Shown here one piece after another: positions 36,724 to 45,268 of a DNA stretch of 55,899 bases. A model generated the notes under the pieces. The model saw nothing but the letters and a program-made list of their open reading frames with translations, had not been told where the DNA came from and ran no database searches. Origin of the DNA: Halomonas smyrnensis AAD6 (GTDB lineage: Bacteria; Pseudomonadota; Gammaproteobacteria; Pseudomonadales; Halomonadaceae); contig NZ_AJKS02000018.1 in NCBI RefSeq assembly GCF_000265245.1, positions 1 to 55,899 on the forward strand, in the 5' to 3' direction. Both the position numbers and the translations under genes were made by a program. The stretch's first letter is position 1. Each line of letters starts with the position of its first letter.

Positions 36724-37410
36724 ATGCCGACGCCATGGAGCGATGAGGAGCTCAAGGCTTCCGTCGAGGCCTATGTCGAGATGCTGGATAAGCAGCGCCG
36801 GGGCGAACGAGTGATCAAGGCCCGTTATTACCGGACGCTAGAGAAGCGGTTCGGCAGGACTGCCAAGGCCTTCGAATATCGGGCTCAAAACATCTCTCAT
36901 GTCTACGCGCTGCAGGGACGTACTTGGATCGCAGGGCTGAAGCCGGCGGGCAATGTCGGCGTTAATATCGTGGCCCGATTGGAAGCCTTAATCGCCGAGG
37001 TGGAAGGGTATCACCCCTCGACATCGGCCACCTTCGCAACCGAAGTCAACGAACACCGAGGCCTGTATCGCGATAACGCGTCGACATCGCCGACGGGACG
37101 GCTTGTGCCTGACAAAAAAGCGGTCAACACAACGGTCTATGAGCGCGACCCCGCCGTGGTGGCGTGGGTGCTGACGAAGGTCGATGGCGTCTGCGAATGC
37201 TGCGATTCACCCGCGCCTTTTACTCGCGAGGATGGCAGCCTCTTCTTGGAGGTACATCATCTCAAACGCTTGGCGGATGGTGGTCCCGATATCGTGGAAA
37301 ACGCCGTCGCCTTGTGCCCGAATTGCCATCGCGAGTTGCACGCCGGTGTGGGCAAGCATGAGCTGGCCGCACGGCTTATCGACAAAATCGAACGGCTTGA
37401 CGCTTATTGA
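36724..37410 (+). CDS. HNH endonuclease (McrA-like)
   Basis: 228 residues. The C-terminal ~75 residues form an HNH nuclease with a zinc-binding pair CECC, the catalytic EVHHLKRLADGG, a central Asn (IVENAVALC) and CPNCHRELH. The N-terminal ~100 residues (PWSDEELKASVEAYVEMLDKQ...YRTLEKRFGRTAKAFEYRAQNISHVY) form a separate domain found before HNH modules in restriction-like proteins, probably for DNA recognition. A methyl-DNA-restricting or phage-defence role is plausible but not shown. ATG 36724 follows AAGGA; the in-frame start at 36616 has no support. It sits at the border of the tRNA-flanked low-GC region. Confidence 0.8.
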   Translation: MPTPWSDEELKASVEAYVEMLDKQRRGERVIKARYYRTLEKRFGRTAKAFEYRAQNISHVYALQGRTWIAGLKPAGNVGVNIVARLEALIAEVEGYHPSTSATFATEVNEHRGLYRDNASTSPTGRLVPDKKAVNTTVYERDPAVVAWVLTKVDGVCECCDSPAPFTREDGSLFLEVHHLKRLADGGPDIVENAVALCPNCHRELHAGVGKHELAARLIDKIERLDAY

Positions 37411-37543
37411 TAAGAGGCCGGAAAGATCGAGAAGAAATAGCCAAAGGATTGTCGACGGCTAAGTCACAATCTGGTCACAGGGGATAATCGAATGCCTCGA
37501 GGAAGGGTCGTCGAAATGTCGAGACCGTGAGGCAAATCAGAAT

Positions 37544-37600
37544 GGTGCGGATGGGGAGACTTGAACTCCCACGCCCGAAGGCACCAGAACCTAAATCTTG
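37544..37600 (-). pseudogene. 3' fragment of a tRNA-Leu gene (probable attachment-site remnant)
   Basis: Read on the minus strand this is AGATTTAGGTTCTGG (anticodon loop with UAG and the 3' anticodon stem), a variable arm, a T-arm with GTTCAAGTC, then the acceptor end and CCA. The 5' half (acceptor strand, D-arm, 5' anticodon stem) is absent. Its sequence differs from the intact tRNA-Leu 240 bp away, so it derives from another tRNA-Leu gene. Truncation inside the anticodon loop is typical of tRNA-targeted integrase sites. Confidence 0.8.
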
Positions 37601-37608
37601 AGTTTAGT
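37592..37608. repeat. att-like core: 5-bp inverted repeats around a 7-bp centre
   Basis: CTAAA-TCTTGAG-TTTAG sits exactly at the point where tRNA similarity ends. Short inverted arms flanking a 7-bp overlap are the usual form of a tyrosine-recombinase core site. Confidence 0.45.
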
Positions 37609-37837
37609 GGGCGCCATCTTTCAAGTATATGATTTAAAAGGTTTTTTGGTATCCGCTGTAGTAACTATCATGCACCACGCCACTGTGCGTACCACAGTGT
37701 GTGGCATGAGGTGTCGGCGAAGATTACAATCTGATGTGCTAACAGCAAAGGCATACGCGTTCCAATTAGGCTTCAATATTGCATTTTTGTGTTGCAATGT
37801 CGGTCCTTATGAGGTACGGTATGTCACCGTGAAATCT

Positions 37838-37922
37838 GCGTCGGTGGTGGAATTGGTAGACACGCGAGGTTTAGGTCCTCGTGCCTCCGGGTGTGTGGGT
37901 TCGAGTCCCACCCGACGCACCA
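37838..37922 (+). tRNA. tRNA-Leu (anticodon UAG), complete with CCA
   Basis: The acceptor stem GCGTCGG (37838-37844) pairs with CCGACGC (37912-37918). The D-arm is in GGTGGAATTGGTAGACAC. The anticodon stem CGAGG/CCTCG holds the loop TTTAGGT, giving anticodon TAG. A long variable arm (class II, as expected for Leu) precedes the T-arm GTGGGTTCGAGTCCCAC. The discriminator A and encoded CCA end at 37922. Length is 85 nt. Confidence 0.95.
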
Positions 37923-37924
37923 CG

Positions 37925-38302
37925 TTATTCGTAGTGCTGCTCCCCTCCCTTTACGATCGAAGCTAACGAAGTGGCTATCCGCTTTCCTTTCGGTGTCAAG
38001 ATAACTATTTTTCGACGTCTTTCTTCTGGGTCTTCTTTGGCAACAAGAAGCCCGAACCCTGCTTGATTATTCCTGTTGCTTTTTCCTTTGTCAGATAATA
38101 AAGAGACGTTGCGAGAGCAAGATGCTTGAGTTAATCCGGTTCGGACTTGCATCTCTCGCATTGTGATTCCTTCATTAAGTGCGACTGAGATAAAGACGCT
38201 TGCCGTTTGCATCTGCATGTCGGGGTAAATCTTTCTAAACTCTTCTAATATTTGAAATACTTGCGATAAAGATTTCTTGTTATATCCGCTTATGCTGCTC
38301 AT
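37925..38302 (-). CDS. MarR-like winged-helix regulator of phage/island type
   Basis: 125 residues. The HTH lies in ITMREMQVRTGLTQASCSRNVSLLSDKG, and the wing is in GLLVAKEDPEERRRKIVILTPKGKRIA. This short form resembles MarR-like proteins of temperate phages and integrated elements rather than drug-responsive MarR. Its stop is only 2 bp from the CCA end of tRNA-Leu, the position where integrated elements begin. Base composition is much lower in GC than the backbone. The target is unknown. Confidence 0.7.
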   Translation of the reverse strand: MSSISGYNKKSLSQVFQILEEFRKIYPDMQMQTASVFISVALNEGITMREMQVRTGLTQASCSRNVSLLSDKGKSNRNNQAGFGLLVAKEDPEERRRKIVILTPKGKRIATSLASIVKGGEQHYE

Positions 38303-38408
38303 GGGTGTCTCTCTTATCGCTGGTGGCTAAGCGAATGCTTTGTGTAAATAATTGTATTTTGCAATGGTAACGCGTCTGTTGCGCCACATCAAAGATGTGT
38401 GAGTTTTA

Positions 38409-39458
38409 TTAATGCAGATGCGGATTCTTTGGTGTAAGCAAAAAAGCCCTCCACAATGGGAAGGCTTTGTATCTGTCGGGTCCCGTGTGATTGACTACCC
38501 GCTTGGTAAATAACTCAGGACGCTTGGTCTGCCATTCCTTCATCATCGCAATCGGTGATTGATGGTGCAGCGCCTTCTGCGGGATGTGGTGATTGTACAG
38601 CCAGGTGTAGCGTTTGAGCGTCTGCTCCAGGTCCTCGCCTGAGGTATAGCGCCGAGTCGCCAGCACATCGCTGATACGGCCGTTGAAGCGCTCCACCATG
38701 CCGTTTGTCTGCGGTCTTCCCGGCTTGATCAGACGGTGCTCGATACCAAGGGCCTGGCACTCTTGGTCAAACGGGTGATTCCCGCTGGGCTTGCGCTCCC
38801 CCGCCCGCGTGAAGCGATCGGTGAATGACTTGCCGTTGTCGGTCAGTACCGTCTGGACCTGGAAGGGAGCCTTCTCCTCCACCCGCTTCATGAACGCCCG
38901 CGCATCCTTCGCGGACTGGCTGCGTCTCACCTCCAGATGGACCCAGCGCGTGGCGCGATCGATGGCGACGTACAGGTAGCGTTTTTGCTCCTCATCGGGC
39001 ATCCGGGGCAGGTGCTTGATGTCGATGTGCACGTAGCCCGGCTCATAATCTTTGAAGGGCTTGTGCCGGGGTTTCTCATCGTCGCCCGCGTCCCGTCTAG
39101 ACAGCTCTGCCAGTGTCGGCACCTCGCGCCGCTTGAGCATGCGATGCAGACCAGAACGCGACAAGCCAGGATTGAGGAACTCACGCGCCACGACGAGCAG
39201 ATCATCCAGGCCGAGGCGCAGGAATTCGCGCGCCGCGATCAGCACCTCTTCCTGTTCGGAAGTGAGCGTGGCCAGCAGGTTGTGACGCGTGTGCGGTCGG
39301 TCCTGGACATCGTCACGGTACCGCCAGCGCCGGATGGTCGAGACGGCGACGCCGTACTGGCGTGCTAGCTCGCTGTCGCTGATGCTGGAAGGCGCTGCCT
39401 GGATCTCGGCCCGGATCTTCGGAGTGGTGGTCGCCTGTTTATGTAGCTTGATGTCCAT
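38409..39458 (-). CDS. IS481 family transposase
   Basis: 349 residues. An N-terminal HTH (SDSELARQYGVAVSTIRRWRYRDDV) precedes an rve integrase core with DDE residues in YVHIDIKHLP, VLTDNGKSF and TNGMVERFNGRI. The order and the motif RPQTNGMVERFNGRISDVL are typical of IS481. The reading frame continues ~21 codons past the predicted left terminal repeat (38474), so the last residues (FPLWRAFLLTPKNPHLH) are encoded by flanking DNA. The frame is uninterrupted, so the transposase may be active. Confidence 0.88.
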   Translation of the reverse strand: MDIKLHKQATTTPKIRAEIQAAPSSISDSELARQYGVAVSTIRRWRYRDDVQDRPHTRHNLLATLTSEQEEVLIAAREFLRLGLDDLLVVAREFLNPGLSRSGLHRMLKRREVPTLAELSRRDAGDDEKPRHKPFKDYEPGYVHIDIKHLPRMPDEEQKRYLYVAIDRATRWVHLEVRRSQSAKDARAFMKRVEEKAPFQVQTVLTDNGKSFTDRFTRAGERKPSGNHPFDQECQALGIEHRLIKPGRPQTNGMVERFNGRISDVLATRRYTSGEDLEQTLKRYTWLYNHHIPQKALHHQSPIAMMKEWQTKRPELFTKRVVNHTGPDRYKAFPLWRAFLLTPKNPHLH

Positions 39459-39549
39459 ATCCTTGCTCCCGGATGAACTGGTGAAGAAGCTCCTTGGCGG
39501 CCAGCAAAGGATAACTTCTATAGCTCATCTGATCATCCGGGACCCTACA
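38474..39549 (-). mobile_element. IS481 family insertion sequence
   Basis: Ends are TGTCGGGTCCCGTGTGAT at 38474 and, on the other strand, TGTAGGGTCCCGGATGAT ending at 39549: imperfect inverted repeats starting with TGT, about 1076 bp apart. Flanks TGTATC (left) and TTTATC (right) match at 5 of 6 positions, so a clean target duplication is uncertain. The right end abuts and truncates the sugar transferase gene. Confidence 0.7.
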
Positions 39550-40485
39550 TTTATCAGCTATCTTGTTGCGCTGGTGTATTGCGGTGGCGGCTACCTTCTT
39601 GGTGCTCGTTTACGCATTCCAAAGCTGGCGGTAGTGCCTTTCGGTAAGGCGCCGGAGCTTTGCCATAACCATGGCGTGGACTGGCGAGTGCTTGATGTGC
39701 CTGACCTCGACCAGACCCGTATCGATGGCGTGGTCGCCGACCTGCGCGGTGACATGCCTGAGGAATGGGAACGCTTCCTCGCCAATTGCACCATCCACCG
39801 TATTCCCGTCTATCACGCCACCAGTGCCTTCGAAATGTTGAGCGGGCGCGTGCAGCTGGGGCACCTCTACGAGAACCGTTATGGCAGTCTTCAGCCCGAT
39901 GAAGGCTACGAAGTCATCAAACGCGGGCTCGACTTCCTGGCAGCCCTGGTGCTGATGCCTATCGTGCTACCGGTGATGGCCGTTACGGCCGTGGCGATTC
40001 GAATGGACAGCCCCGGCCCGGCGATCTTCAAGCAGCAGCGCATGGGGTTTCACTGCCGACCCTTTATCGTCTACAAATTCCGCAGCATGTATACCGACCA
40101 GAAGGGTGCGGGTTTCACCGTAGATGGGGAGGATCCTCGCATTACCCGCGTCGGTAACGTCATCCGTAAATACCGCATCGACGAGCTGCCCCAGCTGTTC
40201 AACGTGTTGAAGGGCGACATGAGTCTGATCGGCCCGCGTCCCGAGTCCATGAATCTGGCGGACTGGTATGAAAAGGATGTACCGTTCTTCCACTATCGCC
40301 ACGTGGTGCGCCCCGGCATTTCTGGTTGGGCCCAAGTAGAGCAGGGCTATGCCGCCGAAGTGGAAGGCATGATTCGCAAGCTTGAGTACGACTTCTACTA
40401 CATCAAAAATTTCTCTTTCTGGCTTGATGTGCTAATCGTGATTCGTACGCTCAAGACGATGTTAACCGGGAGCGGGGCACGATAA
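39550..40485 (+). pseudogene. Polyprenyl-phosphate sugar-1-phosphate transferase, N-terminus removed by IS481
   Basis: The preserved ~311 residues comprise the last N-terminal helix (FISYLVALVYCGGGYLLG), the CoA-binding-like domain (PKLAVVPFGKAPELCHNHGVDWRVL) and the complete bacterial sugar-transferase domain: helix LDFLAALVLMPIVLPV, KFRSMYTD, KGDMSLIGPRPES and RPGISGWAQVEQGYAAE. The enzyme would load the first sugar onto undecaprenyl phosphate. Relatives have ~100-150 further N-terminal residues with several helices; these are missing. The frame stays open into the IS, and an ATG at 39451 could produce a fusion protein that keeps the catalytic domain. Confidence 0.8.
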
Positions 40486-40957
40486 CCGCCCACTTATCGC
40501 TACATATTTAAGGAATCAACAGGTTGGCGACGCTAAATTCGTAGATCTGCGAATATAGTCCGCATGACCTTTCGCCTACCTTTTATCCGCTAATACTTTT
40601 TTCGCTTCACTATTCTTCAGAGGACGCTCATTACCGTTCTGGTGACCAGGGGAAACGCATGAAAAACCGCTCTACGACGGGCTTTACAGTGCTTTACCAA
40701 TAGGAGCTGATGCGGTCCTCTAACAGCTTTGCTCATGGGTGATTCGATGCTGACACTATCGCTTATGCATCATTTATCGATCGTTCCCGACTTCGGCCAG
40801 GCTGGAAAGTGCAGCATTAGCTGTCGATTATCCTGTTTCTGACCGCCTTACCTTTACTCCTTTTAGCTTGTATTTGACATGCGATGAAACACTTTATTAC
40901 CTCCATTACAATCCTTGTTGGCTCTACAATGATTCGCCGTGACCCATTAGGACAGAC
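40486..40957. other. Non-coding AT-rich region between the sugar transferase and the IS30 element
   Basis: 472 bp with no open frame of note and no recognisable RNA. It includes a TTGACA near 40875 without a well-spaced -10. I see no JUMPstart/ops element. Confidence 0.5.
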
Positions 40958-42041
40958 GGCGGTCTCAATGACCAAGTGCAACACGTAACCCATCAGGTAC
41001 GGTGTTGCCATGACTCACCGCTAACGTCATCTCTCTGCTGAAGACCGAGCCGCCATCATGATGATGCGAGCTACTCATTCGATACGGACCATCGCCACTC
41101 ACCTGAGCCGTGAACCGAGCACCGTGTCGCGAGAAATCGCTCGCCACACGGTCGACCCTATCAAGGAATACGATGCCAGTTTGGCGGGCTACCGGGCCCA
41201 CTTGACGCGTCATCAACCTCGTCAGCGTCCCAAGCCCCATCCCGGTGGGGAGTTATTAGAGGTGGTGGTCCACCTGTTGCGCAAGTACTGGTCTCCGGAG
41301 CAAATATCCCGCACACTCAAGCGCATGTCTCCCAACGATTAGTCGGCAAGTCTCGCATGAGGCCATCTACGACACGCTCTATGTGATGCCTCGCGGCAGT
41401 CTCAAGAAGGAGCTCATCGCTTGTCTCCGGAAGGGCAACGGCAAGCGTCGCTCACGCAGTCGTGGCCAGCAGATTCCCGATCTAGTCAACATCCACATGC
41501 ACCCGCCTGAGATCGAGGGCCGCCTGATGCCTGGCCACCTGGGAGGGCGATCTCATCATTGGCGCCAATAATCGCTCCGCCGTTGGTACGCTAGTGGAGT
41601 GCACTACGTGCTTGGGGACCCTGGCGAAAGTGGATGGCACCACCGCCACGGCGACGGCCGTGGGATTCAGCGATAAGCTTAACGAGGTGCCACGAGCTCT
41701 GCGTCTTTCCATGACCTACACCAAGGCAGAGAGATGGTGAAGCATGCCGCGATTACGCAGAAAACCGGTACGACCATCTACTTCGCTGACCCGCATAGCC
41801 CATGGCAGCTTGGCTCCAACGAGAACACCAACGGGCTGTTGCGGCAGTACCTGCTGAAGGAAACTGACCTCTCGGTCTATAGCCAGGAAGAGCTTGATGC
41901 GATCGCCGACTCACTGAACACGCGACCGCGCAAGACATTGAACTGGCGCACGCCGCTGGAAGTTTATGCGGAGGTGCTCAACAAATCGGTCGCAGGCCCG
42001 AGCACTCTTAAATAGCGTTGCGCTTGGAACTTGAGACCGCC
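40958..42041 (+). mobile_element. Decayed IS30 family insertion sequence
   Basis: Terminal inverted repeats of 25 bp: GGCGGTCTCAATGACCAAG (starting 40958) versus GGCGGTCTCAAGTTCCAAG read inward from 42041. A 3-bp GAC direct repeat flanks both ends (40955-40957 and 42042-42044), as expected for IS30. Total ~1084 bp. The element lies just upstream of the flippase gene. Confidence 0.85.
41010..42015 (+). pseudogene. IS30 family transposase, broken
   Basis: Similarity to IS30 transposases is scattered over frames. It runs from MTHR with an immediate TAA at 41022, through HLSAEDRAAIMMMRATHSIRTIATHLSREPSTVSREI to a stop at 41342. It resumes in another frame (QVSHEAIYDTLYVMPRGSLKKEL), then shifts again near GDLIIGANNRSAVGTLVE. 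The final third, FADPHSPWQLGSNENTNGLLRQYLLKETD to the stop at 42015, is in frame with the second segment. With one stop and several frameshifts it cannot make a full protein. Confidence 0.88.
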
Positions 42042-42077
42042 GACCTTTCCCAACTGCACAGTAGCGATGCTCTCGAA

Positions 42078-43589
42078 GTGACAAATTCCAAAGACGAACT
42101 CTTCAAGGCCGACCATCTCAAAGCCGGCATGAAAGAACGCGCGGTAAAAAGTACAGGCATCACCTTAGCCGCTCAATGTATAACACTAATCCTGCAGCTA
42201 GGCTCCATCGCTATCCTGGCCCGCTTGCTGGAGCCGTCAGACTTCGGCCTTATTGCCATGGTCACAGTGTTTACCGGGTTGGCTCTCCAGTTTATGGAAG
42301 GTGGGCTCTCCATGGCCACCATTCAACGTGACCAAATTACCCACGCCCAGGTGTCCAACCTGTTTTGGGTAAACGTCGCTTTAGGCACGGCCCTGTGCCT
42401 GTTGGGCATTCTGATCTCTCCGCTAGTTGCCATTATCTATGACGAACCCCGCCTAACACTGGTGATGGCAGCCATGAGCCTGACTTTCCTGATTGGCGGG
42501 TTATCCGTACAGCATGATGCCCTATTACGCAGACAGATGCGTTTTAAAGCCATCTCGGTGATCGACATTGTGTCTATGACGGCAGGAATTATCGCCGGCA
42601 TAGCGGCAGCCTTGGGCGGCCTTGAATACTGGGCGCTTGTGATCAGCCCTATCACTACCTTCATAACCAAAACGGTAATGCGTTGGCTGAGTGCTCGCTG
42701 GGTGCCATCGATGATGAGTCGGGGCTCCGGCGTACGGCCGCTACTGGACTTTGGAGCAAATCTTACCGGGGCGAATTTTATTGGGTATATGGCTACAAAC
42801 CTGACCCCATTCGCCATCGGTTATATAGGTGGAACGCAGTCGCTGGGGCTGTTTAACCGCGCCAACATGCTAACATCCATACCTTCAAGACAGATGCTGC
42901 CGCCGGCCATGAGTGTATTGCAGCCAACGCTGGCCAGGGTTGCCAACGATCCGGAACGGCTGCGGAGCACCATAACGACTGTCATGGGTAAGCTGGTGCT
43001 CGGAACCATGTTCGTAACGCTCACCATGGCTGTCTTGGCAGACTGGATTGTCCAATTGTTTTTGGGCTCCGGGTGGGACGGTGCCGTTCCAATTTTCCGG
43101 GTACTAGCGGTGTTTACTTTAGTAGAGCCCATTGCGGGCTTTCTGGCTGTTTCCCTTGTTGCGATAGGTAATGCGAAAGCACTGTTGCGGTGGAAAGCGA
43201 TTACTTTGTCTATTCTAATTGTCTCCGTAGGCATCGGCTCGTTCTGGGGGGCGGTTGGTGTGGTTGCGGCCTATGTGTTTTCTGGTGTTTTCATTCGTTT
43301 GCCAGGGTTTCTGTATTACGCTAGCTGGTTCCTGCCAGTTAATTTTGGTGAGTTCGTCAAGTCATTAGTTCCCTCGGCAATGTGTTCCCTGGGAACTATT
43401 GCAGTTTTATTTTTCCTTCGACAGTATATTGTGATAGTAAACCCGATAGTGGGTTTGGCAGTGTTTATAGTAGCCGCCGCACTGATCTATCTGGTGCTGT
43501 GTTTACTGATAAAGCCCACTCGGCGTGAACTGATAGAAACCTTAGACCTGCTCAAACTTCTAACTTCCAGGAAATTGGCCTCAAAGTGA
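42078..43589 (+). CDS. Wzx-type flippase / lipopolysaccharide biosynthesis protein
   Basis: About 503 residues and 12-14 transmembrane helices. It belongs to the MATE-like polysaccharide exporter superfamily, seen in ITLAAQCITLILQLGSIAILARLLEPSDFGLIAMV at the N-terminus and NRANMLTSIPSRQMLPPAMSVLQPTLARV in the middle. It should flip the undecaprenyl-linked repeat unit across the inner membrane. GTG 42078 gives the family-like N-terminus TNSKDELFKADHLK; ATG 42129 is the next candidate. It overlaps the next gene by four bases. The IS30 right end is 36 bp upstream and may have displaced the native promoter. Confidence 0.85.
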   Translation: MTNSKDELFKADHLKAGMKERAVKSTGITLAAQCITLILQLGSIAILARLLEPSDFGLIAMVTVFTGLALQFMEGGLSMATIQRDQITHAQVSNLFWVNVALGTALCLLGILISPLVAIIYDEPRLTLVMAAMSLTFLIGGLSVQHDALLRRQMRFKAISVIDIVSMTAGIIAGIAAALGGLEYWALVISPITTFITKTVMRWLSARWVPSMMSRGSGVRPLLDFGANLTGANFIGYMATNLTPFAIGYIGGTQSLGLFNRANMLTSIPSRQMLPPAMSVLQPTLARVANDPERLRSTITTVMGKLVLGTMFVTLTMAVLADWIVQLFLGSGWDGAVPIFRVLAVFTLVEPIAGFLAVSLVAIGNAKALLRWKAITLSILIVSVGIGSFWGAVGVVAAYVFSGVFIRLPGFLYYASWFLPVNFGEFVKSLVPSAMCSLGTIAVLFFLRQYIVIVNPIVGLAVFIVAAALIYLVLCLLIKPTRRELIETLDLLKLLTSRKLASK

Positions 43590-44998
43590 TATCAAACCAA
43601 AGCCCACAGGCACTGAACGATACCGTTGTCGCGAATGGCTATTGTGTAGGCTGCGGTGCCTGTGCAGTACCGGAACAAAGCCCATTCAAAATCGTTATGG
43701 ACGATTACGGGCAGTATCAATCTACTCTAAAAGACCCCAGCGTATTTGCGACAACGCAAAACGACTATGAGAAGCTCTGTCCGTTTGGCTCGGGTGCCCC
43801 GAATGAAGATGAAATCGCAAACCAGCACTTTTCCGAATCCTGCGAACACAATAATCAGGTAGGTTATTATAACGGAGTGTTCGCCGGGCATGTTACCGAA
43901 GGAAAGTTTAGGGAACAGGGTAGCTCTGGCGGGATGGGTACCTGGGTGCTCAATGAGCTTCTTGAAAAAAGGCTGGTGGATTACGTGGTACACGTTAAAT
44001 CCGAAAAAGCCGACCAAGACCTTAGCAACATCCCTTTCAAATATCAGGTTAGCGAAACACTTGAAGAAACCCAACAGGGTGGCAAATCACGCTATTACCC
44101 GATTGAGTTGTCGGAAGTACTTAAAATCATCCGGAGCCAGCCGGGGCGTTATGCCATCGTTGGATTGCCGTGCTTCATCAAGAGCGTCAGGTTACTCCAG
44201 GCCCAAGACCCAATCCTCGCAGAGCGTATCCAATACTGTGTAGGCTTAGTATGCGGCCACCTGAAAAGCGCCCACTACGCACAAAGCCTAGCTTGGCAAA
44301 TGGGCATAGCTCCACAGGAGTTTGAGAGCATAGATTTCCGAGTCAAAGATCCCGCACAACCCGCCAACCGCTATAGCACCTACGCCAAGGGTAGCTATGG
44401 TGAAAAAGTAGTGCCCACCAACCAACTGATCGGTACAGACTGGGGCGCAGGCGCTTTCAAGTACAAGGCCTGTGATTTCTGTGATGACGTGTTTGCCGAA
44501 ACCGCCGATGTGGTGCTGGGTGATGCCTGGTTGCCTGAGTATGTTCAGGACAGCCATGGAACCAATGTGGTAGTAACCAGAAACCAGCACATCAGGCAGT
44601 TGATTGTGAATGCGCGCACGGAAGGGCGTTTGGAGATGGATGACCTGGGCGTAGAAAAGGCTGTGCAGTCACAGGATGCGGGGTTGCGGCACAGAAAAGT
44701 TGCAATAGGCTATCGGCTTTACTGTGAGAAAATTTCTGGGACTTGGGTTCCGACTAAAAGAGCAGACCCAGCTAATAAGTTAAAGCCGCGCTATGAAATG
44801 AAGCGACAGCGGTTGAGGACAGAGTTGAGGTCCCTATCGCACAAGTCGTTCTTGTCTGCAAAAAGAAATGGCGATATAACAAGTTATCTGGATGCGCTGA
44901 AACCTGTTTATTCCCGATATTCCAGTCAAGGGCGTTCTTTTTTTCGTAGAGTGCTTTCTTTTGGGAAGCGCAAGATTAAGGGTTGTTTTCAATTTTAG
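43586..44998 (+). CDS. Coenzyme F420 hydrogenase/dehydrogenase beta subunit-like (FrhB family) protein
   Basis: 470 residues. The N-terminal CVGCGACA resembles half of a ferredoxin 4Fe-4S motif. The FrhB core includes GSSGGMGTWVLNELLEK, YAIVGLPCFIKSVRLLQ, CVGLVCGHLKS and the Cys-rich KYKACDFCDDVFAETADVVLGDAWLPEY. F420 is not expected in this organism. FrhB-like proteins are common in polysaccharide clusters beside pyruvyl transferases, with unknown chemistry, perhaps a flavin/Fe-S redox step on a sugar. It starts inside the flippase stop (ATGA). Confidence 0.85.
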   Translation: MISNQSPQALNDTVVANGYCVGCGACAVPEQSPFKIVMDDYGQYQSTLKDPSVFATTQNDYEKLCPFGSGAPNEDEIANQHFSESCEHNNQVGYYNGVFAGHVTEGKFREQGSSGGMGTWVLNELLEKRLVDYVVHVKSEKADQDLSNIPFKYQVSETLEETQQGGKSRYYPIELSEVLKIIRSQPGRYAIVGLPCFIKSVRLLQAQDPILAERIQYCVGLVCGHLKSAHYAQSLAWQMGIAPQEFESIDFRVKDPAQPANRYSTYAKGSYGEKVVPTNQLIGTDWGAGAFKYKACDFCDDVFAETADVVLGDAWLPEYVQDSHGTNVVVTRNQHIRQLIVNARTEGRLEMDDLGVEKAVQSQDAGLRHRKVAIGYRLYCEKISGTWVPTKRADPANKLKPRYEMKRQRLRTELRSLSHKSFLSAKRNGDITSYLDALKPVYSRYSSQGRSFFRRVLSFGKRKIKGCFQF

Positions 44999-45148
44999 TC
45001 GAGCTGCTGTGAGTAGTGGGGTAATAAGTTATCAGTTCTTATGAGTAAGATTTAAATCATAGCACCTTGAGTAATGGATCCACAGTTCCGTTGCTTCGCC
45101 TCAGTCAGTTAAATCTATTATTGAAATTTAAAATATTAATGTGTCAAT

Positions 45149-45268
45149 CATGGACTCATAGAATAACTGCAGCACTTTGGATCACGAGATAGAGGCGGGA
45201 AGGCCAGCGTCGGTACCCTTCTCGGCTCACCGCCAAAGTGAAGCAGAGCATGGGATACCGACAGTTGA
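45149..45268 (+). mobile_element. IS30 family left-end fragment
   Basis: About 120 bp nearly identical to the left end of the IS30 element at 49737, from the GGACTCATAGAATAACTGC tip through GCATGGGATACCGACAG. It includes the transposase start codon and its first few codons, then stops abruptly at the IS630 fragment. Confidence 0.75.

Larger units (their letters stand above)
37411..37837. other. Non-coding stretch with a tRNA fragment
   Basis: About 430 bp between the HNH gene and tRNA-Leu with no supported gene. It contains the tRNA-Leu 3' fragment at 37544-37600 and the att-like dyad at 37592-37608. From 37604 onward it becomes AT-rich. Confidence 0.6.

Noticed and set aside
37598..37966. 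Plus-strand open frame running over tRNA-Leu
   Set aside because: It passes through the tRNA gene and has no domain or ribosome-binding site; it is a chance frame.
40486..40957. JUMPstart/ops elongation element expected before a polysaccharide operon
   Set aside because: I looked for GGCGGTAGCGT-like sequence here and before the flippase and did not find it.
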